Shown one piece after another: positions 33,459 through 42,079 of a DNA stretch of 64,000 bases. The notes under the pieces were generated by a model. That model was given only the letters and a program-made list of their open reading frames with translations. It ran no database searches and had not been told where the DNA came from. The stretch spans positions 310,001 to 374,000 of the forward strand of contig NZ_SRLH01000005.1 in NCBI RefSeq assembly GCF_004745595.1, given 5' to 3'. The position numbers were made by a program, and so were the translations under genes. The stretch comes from Flavobacterium humi. GTDB taxonomy: Bacteria; Bacteroidota; Bacteroidia; Flavobacteriales; Flavobacteriaceae. The stretch's first letter is position 1, and every line of letters starts with the position of its first letter.

Positions 33459-35162
33459 ATGAACAAACCCATTTATATAATAGGCACGGGGCTTTCCCAT
33501 AACGGATCTGCGGTATTGCTCAAAGACGGGCAGATTTGCGTTGCTATCGAAAAAGAAAGGCTGAGCAGGAAAAAACACGACGGCGGGAATGATACTTTGG
33601 CCATTCAGTATTGCCTTGACACCGAAGGAATCGGATTGAAAGATGTTTCCCTGGTGGTCCAATGCGAAAATTTCAATATTCCCGAAAGAAGCCAGTTTAA
33701 AGGCAAACGACTATTTTCAAGCTCCGAAACTCCGGAAATCGTAACAATATCTCATCATTTGGCCCATGCCTACAGTGCTGTTGGGACATCGCCTTTCCAG
33801 GAATGCCATGTCATGGTAATAGACGGTTGCGGCAGCCCGCTGGATCAGTTCCTGAGCCTTCATCCAGAACAGGAATGCGATATTTCTCCAGACGTGCTTC
33901 AGCAAAACCAAATGCAATGCGAAAAAGAAAGTTTTTATCATTTTGACGGGCAAAAACTCCAGCCTTTATTCAAGGATTTTAGTACGATGGCCAGGTTTGG
34001 GAATGATTCGCTTTCCCTCCCGACTACAGAACATTCCATAGGCGGTTTTTATGCTTCGGTAAGCAAATATGTTTTTGGGAATATGGATGATGTGGGCAAA
34101 TTAATGGGGCTGGCTCCGTATGGGCAAACCGGAGTGTATGATTTTGAAGCTTTCGAATTCCGGTCACAACGGCTTTATGTCAAAGAAGACTGGAAAACCC
34201 ATTTTACGAACCCGTCAAGCGGATATGATTATTTTAAAGAAAACTTCGACTATTATGCCAATATTGCCCGCTGGGCACAGGAACAAGTGGAGAAGGCCGT
34301 TTTGGAGTGCTTCCGTTACCGGATGGCCGAATTTCCGCATCAAAACGTATGTTATTCCGGAGGAGTGGCCTTAAATGCTGTAGCCAATGCCAAAGTACTG
34401 GACAATGCCGTTGTAGAAAATCTATACATAGAACCTGCCGCTGCTGATAACGGATTGGCGTTGGGCTGTGCTTTTTACGGGTGGCTGGAGCACCTTGGAA
34501 AGTCTAAAGAAAAAGCCGGTGGTAGCACTTGCTTCGGGAAAAAATACGACAGGGCAGCAATTGTCACGGCGATAGAAGAAATAGATCTTGGAAACCATAT
34601 CCGAAAGGAATTCGATACGGAAGAAGCATTGCTGGAATATTGCGCAATCAAACTCAGTGAAGGCCAAACATTGGGATGGTTCCATTCCGGTTCAGAATTC
34701 GGCCCCCGAGCCTTGGGGAGAAGGAGTATTTTAGCCCATCCCGGCATTGGCAACCTGAAGGATCACATCAATAGGAATATCAAGTTCAGGGAAGATTTTC
34801 GTCCTTTCGCCCCGGCGGTACTTGAGGAAAGAGTAGGGGATTATTTCGAAAAAGGCAGAAAGAGCCCTTACATGATTTTAGTAGACAAAACCAAGCCTAA
34901 ATACAGGGAAACCCTGCAAAACGTAACCCATAAAGACGGTTCCGCCCGCGTACAGACCATTGATGCAAGCTGGAACCCAAGGTTTGCTAAATTAGTTGCC
35001 GCATTTTACGATTTGTCCGGCATAGCGGTAGTGCTCAATACCAGCCTGAACCGCAAAGGCATGCCTATGGTTGAGGCTCCAGCAGAAGCATTGCAGCTGT
35101 TTCGGGAATCTGCTATGGATGTATTGGTGCTGGAGAATATTATTTTAGAAAAATTACCCTAA
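33459..35162 (+). CDS. carbamoyltransferase (NodU/TobZ family)
   Basis: 567 residues with an N-terminal Kae1/HSP70-like domain and a C-terminal YrdC-like domain of the carbamoyltransferase family, which makes O-carbamoyl groups on sugars and antibiotics from carbamoyl phosphate and ATP. Visible: HNGSAVLLKDGQI at the N-terminus, TISHHLAHAYSA with metal-binding His residues, DGCGSPLD, CYSGGVALNAVANAK and the C-terminal GSEFGPRALGRRSILAHP. No partner biosynthetic gene (adenylation, glycosyltransferase, PKS) is close; rlmN follows 9 bp downstream. Substrate unknown; a surface glycan is possible. Confidence 0.9.
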   Translation: MNKPIYIIGTGLSHNGSAVLLKDGQICVAIEKERLSRKKHDGGNDTLAIQYCLDTEGIGLKDVSLVVQCENFNIPERSQFKGKRLFSSSETPEIVTISHHLAHAYSAVGTSPFQECHVMVIDGCGSPLDQFLSLHPEQECDISPDVLQQNQMQCEKESFYHFDGQKLQPLFKDFSTMARFGNDSLSLPTTEHSIGGFYASVSKYVFGNMDDVGKLMGLAPYGQTGVYDFEAFEFRSQRLYVKEDWKTHFTNPSSGYDYFKENFDYYANIARWAQEQVEKAVLECFRYRMAEFPHQNVCYSGGVALNAVANAKVLDNAVVENLYIEPAAADNGLALGCAFYGWLEHLGKSKEKAGGSTCFGKKYDRAAIVTAIEEIDLGNHIRKEFDTEEALLEYCAIKLSEGQTLGWFHSGSEFGPRALGRRSILAHPGIGNLKDHINRNIKFREDFRPFAPAVLEERVGDYFEKGRKSPYMILVDKTKPKYRETLQNVTHKDGSARVQTIDASWNPRFAKLVAAFYDLSGIAVVLNTSLNRKGMPMVEAPAEALQLFRESAMDVLVLENIILEKLP

Positions 35163-35171
35163 CTTTGCGTC

Positions 35172-36215
35172 ATGCAAATCGAGAAAAAAGACATACGGGC
35201 ATTATCCAAAGAGCAATTGCGTGATTTTTTTGTGGCCAATGGAGACCAGGCCTTCCGGGGCAACCAGGTATATGAATGGCTATGGAGTAAAGGAGCGCAT
35301 CGTTTTGAAGACATGACCAATGTGGCTAAAACTACGCGCGCCATGCTCGAAGCCCATTTTGTGATCAATCATATCAAGGTGGACACCATGCAGAGAAGTA
35401 CGGACGGTACTGTGAAAAACGCAGTGCGGCTGCACGACGGATTGATTGTGGAAAGTGTCCTGATCCCAACCGAGACAAGGACCACAGCCTGTGTTTCGAG
35501 CCAGGTAGGCTGCAGCCTGGATTGTAATTTTTGCGCCACGGCACGACTCAAACGCATGCGGAACCTGAATCCTGACGAAATTTACGACCAGGTCATCGCC
35601 ATCGATAAAGAAAGCAGGTTGTATTACAACCACCCTTTATCGAATATTGTTTTTATGGGAATGGGAGAACCACTCATGAATTATCCCAATGTAATGAAAG
35701 CGATTGATAAGATTACTTCGCCGGAAGGATTGGGGATGTCGCCTAAACGAATTACAGTCTCTACATCGGGTGTTTCAAAAATGATCCGGAAAATGGCAGA
35801 TGACGAAGTAAAATTCAAACTGGCCGTTTCCCTGCATTCGGCTATTGAAGAAGTCAGGAACGAAATCATGCCTTTTACCAAAAATTTCCCTCTTACCGAA
35901 CTCCGGGAAGCACTTGAATACTGGTATAAAAAAACCAAAAGCAAAATCACTTACGAATATGTGGTCTGGAAAGGCATTAATGATTCTAAAGAAGCGATCG
36001 ATGCATTGGTCAAATTTTGCAAATACGTACCCTGCAAGGTCAACCTGATCGAATACAATCCTATAGATGACGGCGAATTCCAACAAGCCGCACCCGAGGT
36101 TATTGACAATTATATCAAAGCCTTGGCGCAACATGACATTGTAGCCAAAGTACGCCGCAGCAGAGGTAAGGATATTGATGCCGCCTGTGGCCAGTTAGCC
36201 AATAAGGAAGGATAA
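35172..36215 (+). CDS. rlmN: dual-specificity 23S rRNA A2503 / tRNA methyltransferase (RlmN)
   Basis: 347-residue radical SAM enzyme. The cluster motif is C114-x3-C118-x2-C121 in GCSLDCNFC; GMGEPLMNY and RITVSTSG are further radical SAM/RlmN blocks, and AACGQLA near the C-terminus holds the methyl-carrying Cys. N-terminal FRGNQVYEWLW is typical. The start 35172 lies 9 bp after the carbamoyltransferase stop. A TAACTTTG element at 35160-35167 could drive a nearly leaderless transcript. Confidence 0.96.
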   Translation: MQIEKKDIRALSKEQLRDFFVANGDQAFRGNQVYEWLWSKGAHRFEDMTNVAKTTRAMLEAHFVINHIKVDTMQRSTDGTVKNAVRLHDGLIVESVLIPTETRTTACVSSQVGCSLDCNFCATARLKRMRNLNPDEIYDQVIAIDKESRLYYNHPLSNIVFMGMGEPLMNYPNVMKAIDKITSPEGLGMSPKRITVSTSGVSKMIRKMADDEVKFKLAVSLHSAIEEVRNEIMPFTKNFPLTELREALEYWYKKTKSKITYEYVVWKGINDSKEAIDALVKFCKYVPCKVNLIEYNPIDDGEFQQAAPEVIDNYIKALAQHDIVAKVRRSRGKDIDAACGQLANKEG

Positions 36216-36216
36216 A

Positions 36217-36855
36217 TCAGATACAGACGATTTTGTGTTTGATGGCGTATAAAACCAAGCCTATCCTGGTTTTGATTTCCAGTTTCTGAAACAAATTTTC
36301 CCTGTAGCCGTCTATGGTTTTAGGACTGAGGCACATGCCGTCAGCGATTTCCCTGTATGTTTTTTCGGAACAGGCAAGCCGGATGAATTCGACTTCGCGG
36401 TCTTTTAATGTAATTTTATTTTCATTGTTGCCCAGTTTGTTGATCAGGAACCCTGAAACCATTTCAGAATAGTAAAATCCTTTGTTGTATACTTCCATCA
36501 GGGCTTCCTTGAAGGTGTTGGGATGCGTGTCTTTAAGCAGGTAGCCTTTGGCCCCGTTGGTAATCATTTTCATGATGGTATCTTCGTCATCGTTAACCGA
36601 AAGTGCCAGTACTTTAAGCTCCGGATTGTTTTCCTTGAGCCATTTTATGGTTTCATGGCCGTCCATTATGGGCATATTCACATCAAGTAAAACGATGTCA
36701 GGCTTTTCCGTGTTTTCGGAAAAAGAGCTGATGAATTCTTTTCCGTTATTATAATTCCCAATGACAGTAAATTCTTTAAAAGAACCTATCAAAAAAGATA
36801 ATGACTGGGAAAATAATAAATGATCATCTACAATTGTGATTTTGATTTTTTCCAT
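36217..36855 (-). CDS. NarL/FixJ-type response regulator
   Basis: 212 residues: receiver domain (ITIVDDHLLF with acidic pair, VLLDVNMPIMDG with phospho-acceptor Asp, KGYLLKD with the conserved Lys) and a LuxR-type helix-turn-helix (LKDREVEFIRLAC, YREIADGMCLSPKTIDGYR). It lies 3 bp downstream of a histidine kinase and forms a pair with it. Last gene of a four-gene operon starting at 38711. Its plus-strand neighbour rlmN ends 1 bp away, tail to tail. Confidence 0.93.
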   Translation of the reverse strand: MEKIKITIVDDHLLFSQSLSFLIGSFKEFTVIGNYNNGKEFISSFSENTEKPDIVLLDVNMPIMDGHETIKWLKENNPELKVLALSVNDDEDTIMKMITNGAKGYLLKDTHPNTFKEALMEVYNKGFYYSEMVSGFLINKLGNNENKITLKDREVEFIRLACSEKTYREIADGMCLSPKTIDGYRENLFQKLEIKTRIGLVLYAIKHKIVCI

Positions 36856-36858
36856 TTT

Positions 36859-37668
36859 TTAGAAATTTTCTTCTCTTTTAAGAGGATAATCGATTGTTAT
36901 TTCTGAACCTTTACTGATTTCCGAATGTATTGTAAAAGAAGCACCGATAAGTTCGGCCCTGGTCTTGATATTGGTAAGCCCGGATCCTTTCGAGCCGTTT
37001 TTATAATCGAAACCTTTTCCAAAATCTATGACGCTGATTTTGCAGTTGTCTTCAGTAAAAAAAATATTTATGGTTATTGATTCGCTGTGGGAATGCCTCA
37101 GGATGTTGGAGATCGATTCCTGCAAAATCCTATAAATAATGGTATCGTGTTCCTTGTTTATTTCTTGCGGTTCCCCGGTTATGTTGAGTTTGCATTTGAT
37201 TTTCTTGAGTTGCTTGATCCTTTCCAGGTCATCGGAAACCGCTTCTATAAAGCTGGATTTAAGGACAATGTCGCCATTCATCAATTTGGAAAGAATCCGG
37301 ATCTCGTCTAATGATTTGTTGACTAAAAATTTAAGGTTGACTAAGTTTTCCTTGGTGTATTTGTTTTCATCTTCAATGAGGATATTCATCTGCATCAGCG
37401 CTACAGAAAGAATCTGCCCAATGTTGTCGTGCAGTTCCCGGCTTACGTTTGTAAGGGTTTGCTCCTTGATTTCTATTTTCGATTTTGTCAATTCGGATTG
37501 GAACAGTAAATCGGCTTCCATTTTGTCGATCAGGAACTTAGATTTTTTCTTTTGGAAGAAATAAAAGAGGACGAACAAAGTCAGCAATAGCGAAAACAGA
37601 ACTATGCTGAATGAAATGATCAGTAATTGTATTTCTTCTCGCTGCATATAAATCCTATTGAAAAGCAA
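36859..37668 (-). CDS. sensor histidine kinase, HisKA_3 type, no sensor domain of its own
   Basis: 269 residues: one membrane helix (IQLLIISFSIVLFSLLLTLF), a short coiled-coil linker, the HisKA_3 dimerisation domain with SRELHDNIGQ (phospho-His) and a HATPase domain with the N box ILQESISNILRHS, DFGKGFD and GSGLTNIKTRAE. There is no periplasmic or PAS sensor domain. The start may be 37668 or 37647 (MQREEIQLL); either overlaps the end of the seven-helix protein gene (37620), suggesting coupled translation. Confidence 0.92.
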   Translation of the reverse strand: MLFNRIYMQREEIQLLIISFSIVLFSLLLTLFVLFYFFQKKKSKFLIDKMEADLLFQSELTKSKIEIKEQTLTNVSRELHDNIGQILSVALMQMNILIEDENKYTKENLVNLKFLVNKSLDEIRILSKLMNGDIVLKSSFIEAVSDDLERIKQLKKIKCKLNITGEPQEINKEHDTIIYRILQESISNILRHSHSESITINIFFTEDNCKISVIDFGKGFDYKNGSKGSGLTNIKTRAELIGASFTIHSEISKGSEITIDYPLKREENF

Positions 37669-38267
37669 AAATTCATGAGTAAATTTAGGAAAAATATTAT
37701 CAAATCATAGACGGATGAGTTATAATCGATTAAAAACCAATCCAAAGACAGCATAAATGGCAGGTAAGGAACATAAAAAATCAGGATTCCCAGTATGAAC
37801 CAGAAAAAAATAGACTTGCTGTAATCCAGGACAAGATTGGAACTGAAGAGTTCAAACAGGTACAAAAAGCTTAAAATGACTATTGATATTACTCCTACGG
37901 CGTAACTATTGGTAAAAATCTGCCCAAATTCGTTTTGGAAGAAAAAATAGTTCAGGATGTAAAAAACAATATAAATGAGCATTAGAAATGAGGCGATATT
38001 TCTATGAACGATTTTTTTCAATAAGGATTTTATCAGGACAATATAGATGAAGAACATCACCAGTATGTAAAAATTGAATACATAATAGTTCAATAATCCG
38101 GTCCAGAGCGTAAAATATTTGCCGACAATTTCGGTAAACACCGAAAACCATATTGAAAGTAAGAATAATTTAGCTTTACTATTAGGGAGTTTGTGCCAAA
38201 AGATTAAGCCGCAAATACCTGACAATAAAGCTAAAAAAACAATATAAAATCTTAGATTTTCTAACAT
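37620..38267 (-). CDS. seven-helix integral membrane protein, putative sensor for the adjacent kinase
   Basis: 215 residues, almost entirely hydrophobic, with seven predicted helices at about 7-24, 32-52, 61-79, 92-110, 120-140, 150-172 and 185-208, short loops and a charged tail (CSEKKYNY). Several aromatic and buried polar residues (HKLP, EIVGKYF, NYYVFNFY). No named family recognised with certainty. It overlaps the histidine kinase gene by up to 49 nt and follows the unknown gene by 3 bp. The kinase lacks a sensor domain, so this protein is the obvious candidate input unit; this is inference. Confidence 0.75.
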   Translation of the reverse strand: MLENLRFYIVFLALLSGICGLIFWHKLPNSKAKLFLLSIWFSVFTEIVGKYFTLWTGLLNYYVFNFYILVMFFIYIVLIKSLLKKIVHRNIASFLMLIYIVFYILNYFFFQNEFGQIFTNSYAVGVISIVILSFLYLFELFSSNLVLDYSKSIFFWFILGILIFYVPYLPFMLSLDWFLIDYNSSVYDLIIFFLNLLMNFCFSIGFICSEKKYNY

Positions 38268-38270
38268 AAA

Positions 38271-38711
38271 TTAAACTCCATATTCCATTTTAGGAGGGTT
38301 GCCCATTGATCCGAAATTCAACGGTTCGATCAAAGCGATGTCTTGAGAATTCCCGGCTTCTTCTTCAGTCAGTTCCACAGCTCTTTTTTCATTAATGCTT
38401 TTTCCTGTTGGCGATAGGAATAAGGTAGTATACCCGGCTTTCCCTTTCCCTTCCGATTCTGAATATACCCCAAAATAAAAGCGGATGCCATCTACAACAA
38501 ACCCTTTTTCGCTCCCGGAGCTTTTGATATATTCGATATAGTTTTCCAGTTCTTCCAACGAATACCAAATAGCGTTAGCATCTTCTTTGCCTATTGCTTT
38601 TTTGTTTAAATCCGCTCGTTTGGTTATAAAGTTTTGGTTGAGTTCTTTCGCTTTTGCAGTACTTATCAATTGTTTTGGTAAAACAGCCGTTTTAGTGTCT
38701 TCTGATTTCAT
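38271..38711 (-). CDS. uncharacterised 146-residue protein, first gene of the sensory operon
   Basis: A soluble protein without signal peptide or membrane helix. Notable segments are AIWYSLEELENYIEYI and GFVVDGIRFYFGVYSES, then GYTTLFLSPTG and an acidic C-terminus. It is rich in Lys and Glu with a central mixed alpha/beta region. Not recognised as a named family. It is first in an operon with a seven-helix protein, histidine kinase and response regulator, behind a well-matched promoter. Confidence 0.7.
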   Translation of the reverse strand: MKSEDTKTAVLPKQLISTAKAKELNQNFITKRADLNKKAIGKEDANAIWYSLEELENYIEYIKSSGSEKGFVVDGIRFYFGVYSESEGKGKAGYTTLFLSPTGKSINEKRAVELTEEEAGNSQDIALIEPLNFGSMGNPPKMEYGV

Positions 38712-38734
38712 AATAAAATAGTTTTGTGTTTAGG

Positions 38735-38766
38735 CAAATCTACATATTAAGGAGGTGGCCATACAA
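38735..38766 (-). promoter_or_regulatory. promoter of the four-gene sensory operon
   Basis: Minus strand TTG (38766-38764), 21-bp spacer, TAGATTTG (38742-38735), 23 bp before the ATG at 38711. Confidence 0.68.
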
Positions 38767-38877
38767 GGGGAAATATACCCTTTTTTTAGGGTGGTAAACC
38801 CTTAGAGGAAGATCTAACTAATTGTCTTTAAATTAATTGTCTTTTTGAGTTTTATGCAATTCCGGCAACGCATGAAA

Positions 38878-38910
38878 AAGCCCAACCCTGAAAGGACAGG
38901 ATTGGGCCTT
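38878..38910 (-). terminator. terminator of the first tandem lipoprotein gene
   Basis: AAGCCCAACCCTG (38878-38890) pairs with CAGGATTGGGCCTT (38897-38910) with one mismatch bulge; the minus-strand 3' side continues CTTTTTC. Confidence 0.8.
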
Positions 38911-38932
38911 CAACTAGGCAAGTTTAGGGTTT

Positions 38933-39817
38933 CTAATTCCCGATAATAATGGTAAAGGACACGCCATCTATGGTAAAGACAGCTACATTATCACAATCGC
39001 CATTCCCATAATCCAGGGTTGCGGTATGGTTATTTCTTTGGAAAGTGATGATTCCTTGTACAAGCAATGGTTTATTCACGGCCACACAACTCATTTTGAT
39101 GATCAAAGGAGTGGTAATGGTGCTGGTTTGAATCGATGTGTTCGGGAAAGTGGTGGTCCAGCTTCCGGTTACTTTATACACGTTGTCCGTCCAGGAAACA
39201 GTACCGTAACCAGCAATAATTTCACGCACTCTCTGTCCGACTCTTGTATAAACATTCCCGTTTGGAAAAGTAGCCGTAAGGTCCATGTTCATCGTTACGA
39301 TAGGATGGCTTGGGGCGTTTGGTGTTTCCGGTGCCATGGTTCTTGTAAATGTTTTTGTTCCTGTAAACTTGATGCTGTTATGGTAGAAATTATCAAAAGT
39401 ATAGGTAATGGTATGAGATGTTGCGGCAGGTTCGTAGGTGAAGGAAATGATGATTTTGCCTTTCAATACATTCCCATTAGGCAAAGTACAGCCTGTTGTA
39501 CCGAAATCGATGGTTTTGGTAACCACTGTCCCAGGAGTAATCACCGTTCCAAAAGCAGGTACCCTTGTTACGGTAGCGCAAATCGTAAAAGGGGTAACGG
39601 TAAAACTTTCCGATCTGCCCGAAGTGCTGTTGGTATACGTATTGGCTTCTTCTTCAGCGGCAACGTCGGTAACGTCATCGTTTGCGACATCGATCTTGGC
39701 ATTTATCGTAGCTTCTTCAGCAGTAATTGCAGGTTCGTTGGCTGTTTCGGTATCTTTTGTACAGCTGGCAAACACTAAAGACAAAATCAGGGTAAGCATT
39801 AAAAATCTGGTTTTCAT
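38933..39817 (-). CDS. exported lipoprotein, paralogue of 39990-40817
   Basis: 294 residues with a lipoprotein signal (ILSLVFASC, Cys followed by TKDTE). After an acidic linker rich in A, E, D and T comes a beta-rich domain of about 220 residues with CTLPNGNVLKGKIIISF, TYTFDNFYHNSIKFTG and TATFPNGNVYTRVGQRVRE. The adjacent protein at 39990-40817 shares these blocks, so they arose by tandem duplication. Six or more conserved cysteines (GTTGCTL, CVAVN, NGDCD) may form disulfides. No known family recognised; surface or periplasmic. Confidence 0.82.
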   Translation of the reverse strand: MKTRFLMLTLILSLVFASCTKDTETANEPAITAEEATINAKIDVANDDVTDVAAEEEANTYTNSTSGRSESFTVTPFTICATVTRVPAFGTVITPGTVVTKTIDFGTTGCTLPNGNVLKGKIIISFTYEPAATSHTITYTFDNFYHNSIKFTGTKTFTRTMAPETPNAPSHPIVTMNMDLTATFPNGNVYTRVGQRVREIIAGYGTVSWTDNVYKVTGSWTTTFPNTSIQTSTITTPLIIKMSCVAVNKPLLVQGIITFQRNNHTATLDYGNGDCDNVAVFTIDGVSFTIIIGN

Positions 39818-39945
39818 AGCATAGTTTTTTAAGGTTTTTTATTAGATGCATAAATGGGCAAAAGGTTTAAATAAAAAAGTATTTTTTTTTCAATTTTAAT
39901 TTTCAAGTACTTGGAATAAAATGGATTATGCCATTTTAAAACAAA

Positions 39946-39970
39946 GAAGCCCTGCAAAAAGAAGGGCTTC
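39946..39970 (-). terminator. terminator of the second tandem lipoprotein gene
   Basis: GAAGCCCT (39946-39953) and AGGGCTTC (39963-39970); minus-strand 3' side is TTTGTTTT. Confidence 0.75.
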
Positions 39971-39989
39971 CCGTTTTGTATCTTTCGTT

Positions 39990-40817
39990 TTATAACGTTA
40001 TGGCAGTTGCTGCTCCGCCATCTATCGAAAGCATGGCCTGATCGTCACATCCGCCGCTTCCATAATCAATAGTGGCCTCGCTTTCATTTCGGGTAAATAC
40101 AAGGACTCCCGCCACAATATATCGGCAGTTGCCTAATTTTTTCAGCGGAACGGTTACCGATGCTGATTTTGTCCCTTGCGGAGAAGTCGCCGTCCAGTTC
40201 CCGGTAATGATATAAACATCATCGGACAGCGTATGGGGAGTGTCGTAACCGGCAGTCCATTCCCTAACGCGAAGCCCGTTCCTGCTATAGGTATCGCCAT
40301 TGGCAAGGACCAGAGTGAGGTTTACATCGAATCTGGATTCCGGGTTTCCATTGGCATTCGCCCTTACCCGCGTAAAGGTTTTATTTCCGTTTAAAGAAAT
40401 ATCGTTGTGGTAAAAGTTCTCAAAAGTATACGAAATCACTTTTGTCATTGCTTGGAAATCATTGGTAAAACTTAAAATGATTTTCCCTTTTAAAACATTC
40501 CCGTTCCAAAGCGTGCAGCCGGTTACCCCAAAATCGATCGTAACAGACCACGTACTGCCGGTAAGGGTAGAAGATATGGTACCGCAATCGGAGAGGAATC
40601 GGGAAGAATTAAGCGCTTTCCCGCCTGATCCTGATTGCATTAAAAAACCTTCTTCGATAATATTGTCAACGTCGTCAATTGATTTGTCTAGCTTGCCTTC
40701 CATGGCAATTTCTTCCTTTGAAATTCCTTGTTGGGAATTTGTGGAAGCATCCTCTTTGTTGCAACTTATAGCCATAATCCCTATCGCTATAAATAAAGTA
40801 AAAATGTTGGTTTTCAT
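39990..40817 (-). CDS. exported lipoprotein, paralogue of 38933-39817
   Basis: 275 residues, lipoprotein signal IGIMAISC followed by NKEDA. The mature part repeats the architecture of its neighbour: GCTLWNGNVLKGKIILSF, SYTFENFYHNDISLNG, LANGDTYSRNGLRVRE, GNWTATSPQG and a Cys pair near the end (GNCRY, GGCDD). Outside these blocks the two differ considerably, including the linker after the lipid anchor. Each gene has its own terminator, so they may be regulated separately. Function unknown. Confidence 0.82.
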   Translation of the reverse strand: MKTNIFTLFIAIGIMAISCNKEDASTNSQQGISKEEIAMEGKLDKSIDDVDNIIEEGFLMQSGSGGKALNSSRFLSDCGTISSTLTGSTWSVTIDFGVTGCTLWNGNVLKGKIILSFTNDFQAMTKVISYTFENFYHNDISLNGNKTFTRVRANANGNPESRFDVNLTLVLANGDTYSRNGLRVREWTAGYDTPHTLSDDVYIITGNWTATSPQGTKSASVTVPLKKLGNCRYIVAGVLVFTRNESEATIDYGSGGCDDQAMLSIDGGAATAITL

Positions 40818-40906
40818 AAGTAGGCATTTTTTAAATTATTGTATTTCAATGAATTACAACGTAAAAACTCCTTTTTTTATTTTTTTATTTTAACATTTTT
40901 TTCATT

Positions 40907-40937
40907 TTGCAACTTAAGGGTATAAATGTTATCTTTG
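40907..40937 (+). promoter_or_regulatory. promoter of the polyprenyl synthase gene
   Basis: TTG at 40907-40909, 20-bp spacer, TATCTTTG at 40930-40937. The ATG at 40946 follows only 9 bp later. Confidence 0.65.
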
Positions 40938-40945
40938 GATGGCAA

Positions 40946-41926
40946 ATGGATATCACTTCGCAAATAAAACAACCGATTTTGGAAGAAATGGAACTTTTTG
41001 AGAAAAAGTTCTATCAGTCAATGACCTCAAAAGTGGCTCTTCTGAACCGGATCACCTATTATATTGTTAACCGGAAGGGCAAACAGATGCGACCGATGTT
41101 CGTTTTCCTGACGGCCAAAATGATTTCGGGTGGAGAAGTCCTGGAAAGGACATACCGTGGCGCTTTGGTGATTGAACTGATCCATACTGCGACATTGGTC
41201 CATGATGACGTGGTGGATGACAGTAACCGCAGAAGGGGTTTTTTTTCCATCAATGCGCTTTGGAAAAATAAGATTGCTGTCCTGGTTGGGGACTATTTAT
41301 TGTCCAAAGGATTGCTGCTTTCCATAGACAATGGGGATTTTGATTTGCTTAGGATCATTTCCGTGGCGGTGAGGGAAATGAGCGAAGGAGAATTGCTCCA
41401 GATTGAAAAGGCACGCCGCCTGGATATTACAGAAGAAGTCTATTACGAAATCATCCGGCAAAAAACAGCAACCTTGATCGCGGCCTGCTGCGCCCTCGGA
41501 GCCTGTTCCGTTAATCCGGACGACAACGCACAGATAGAAAAAATGCGGAAATTCGGGGAACTTATCGGGATGGCCTTCCAGATCAAGGACGATTTGTTCG
41601 ATTATTCCGAAGAAGCCATCGGCAAACCTACCGGGATTGATATCAAAGAGCAGAAAATGACGCTGCCGCTTATCCACGTCCTGAACAATTCCTCGCCCAA
41701 AGAAAAAAGCTGGCTGATCAATTCGATCAAAAACCACAACAAAGACAAAAAAAGGGTTAGGGAAGTGATTGCTTTTGTCAAGGGCAATAACGGCCTGGCC
41801 TACGCCGAACAAAAAATGATGCAGTTCCAGCAGGAAGCGCTGCAACTTATCGGGACTTTCCCCAATTCCCCTTATAAAGAAGCCTTGATCCTAATGGTGA
41901 ATTACGTAATTGAAAGAAAGAAATAA
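40946..41926 (+). CDS. polyprenyl diphosphate synthase (IspB/octaprenyl type)
   Basis: 326-residue trans-prenyltransferase that builds the long isoprenoid tail of menaquinone from farnesyl diphosphate. The first Asp-rich motif is VHDDVVDDSN and the second FQIKDDLFDYS; the basic GKQMRP loop precedes them. The start 40946 (MDITSQIK) fits family length, but it lies 9 bp past the -7 box; an internal ATG at 40988 (MELFEKKF) gives a normal leader. Chain length is not certain from sequence. Confidence 0.93.
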   Translation: MDITSQIKQPILEEMELFEKKFYQSMTSKVALLNRITYYIVNRKGKQMRPMFVFLTAKMISGGEVLERTYRGALVIELIHTATLVHDDVVDDSNRRRGFFSINALWKNKIAVLVGDYLLSKGLLLSIDNGDFDLLRIISVAVREMSEGELLQIEKARRLDITEEVYYEIIRQKTATLIAACCALGACSVNPDDNAQIEKMRKFGELIGMAFQIKDDLFDYSEEAIGKPTGIDIKEQKMTLPLIHVLNNSSPKEKSWLINSIKNHNKDKKRVREVIAFVKGNNGLAYAEQKMMQFQQEALQLIGTFPNSPYKEALILMVNYVIERKK

Positions 41927-42079
41927 AAATTACGCATATTTTTTTTCGCTGTAAAGCATTGATTTTACTGAAGAATTCGATTTGTAAACGATTTTATTTC
42001 AATTTTTTTCAATACCCCATGCAACTATTTTGCAACCTTACTCGTCTATATCAATAGAAACACTTTAATACTTGTTTTT

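Noticed and set aside
39026..39778. 250-codon plus-strand ORF
   Set aside because: Antisense to the lipoprotein at 38933-39817, which has a signal, a paralogue and a terminator; the plus-strand product is a Cys/His/Gly/Arg-rich mixture with no domain.
41297..41845. 182-codon minus-strand ORF
   Set aside because: Complement of the polyprenyl synthase; Phe-rich shadow sequence.
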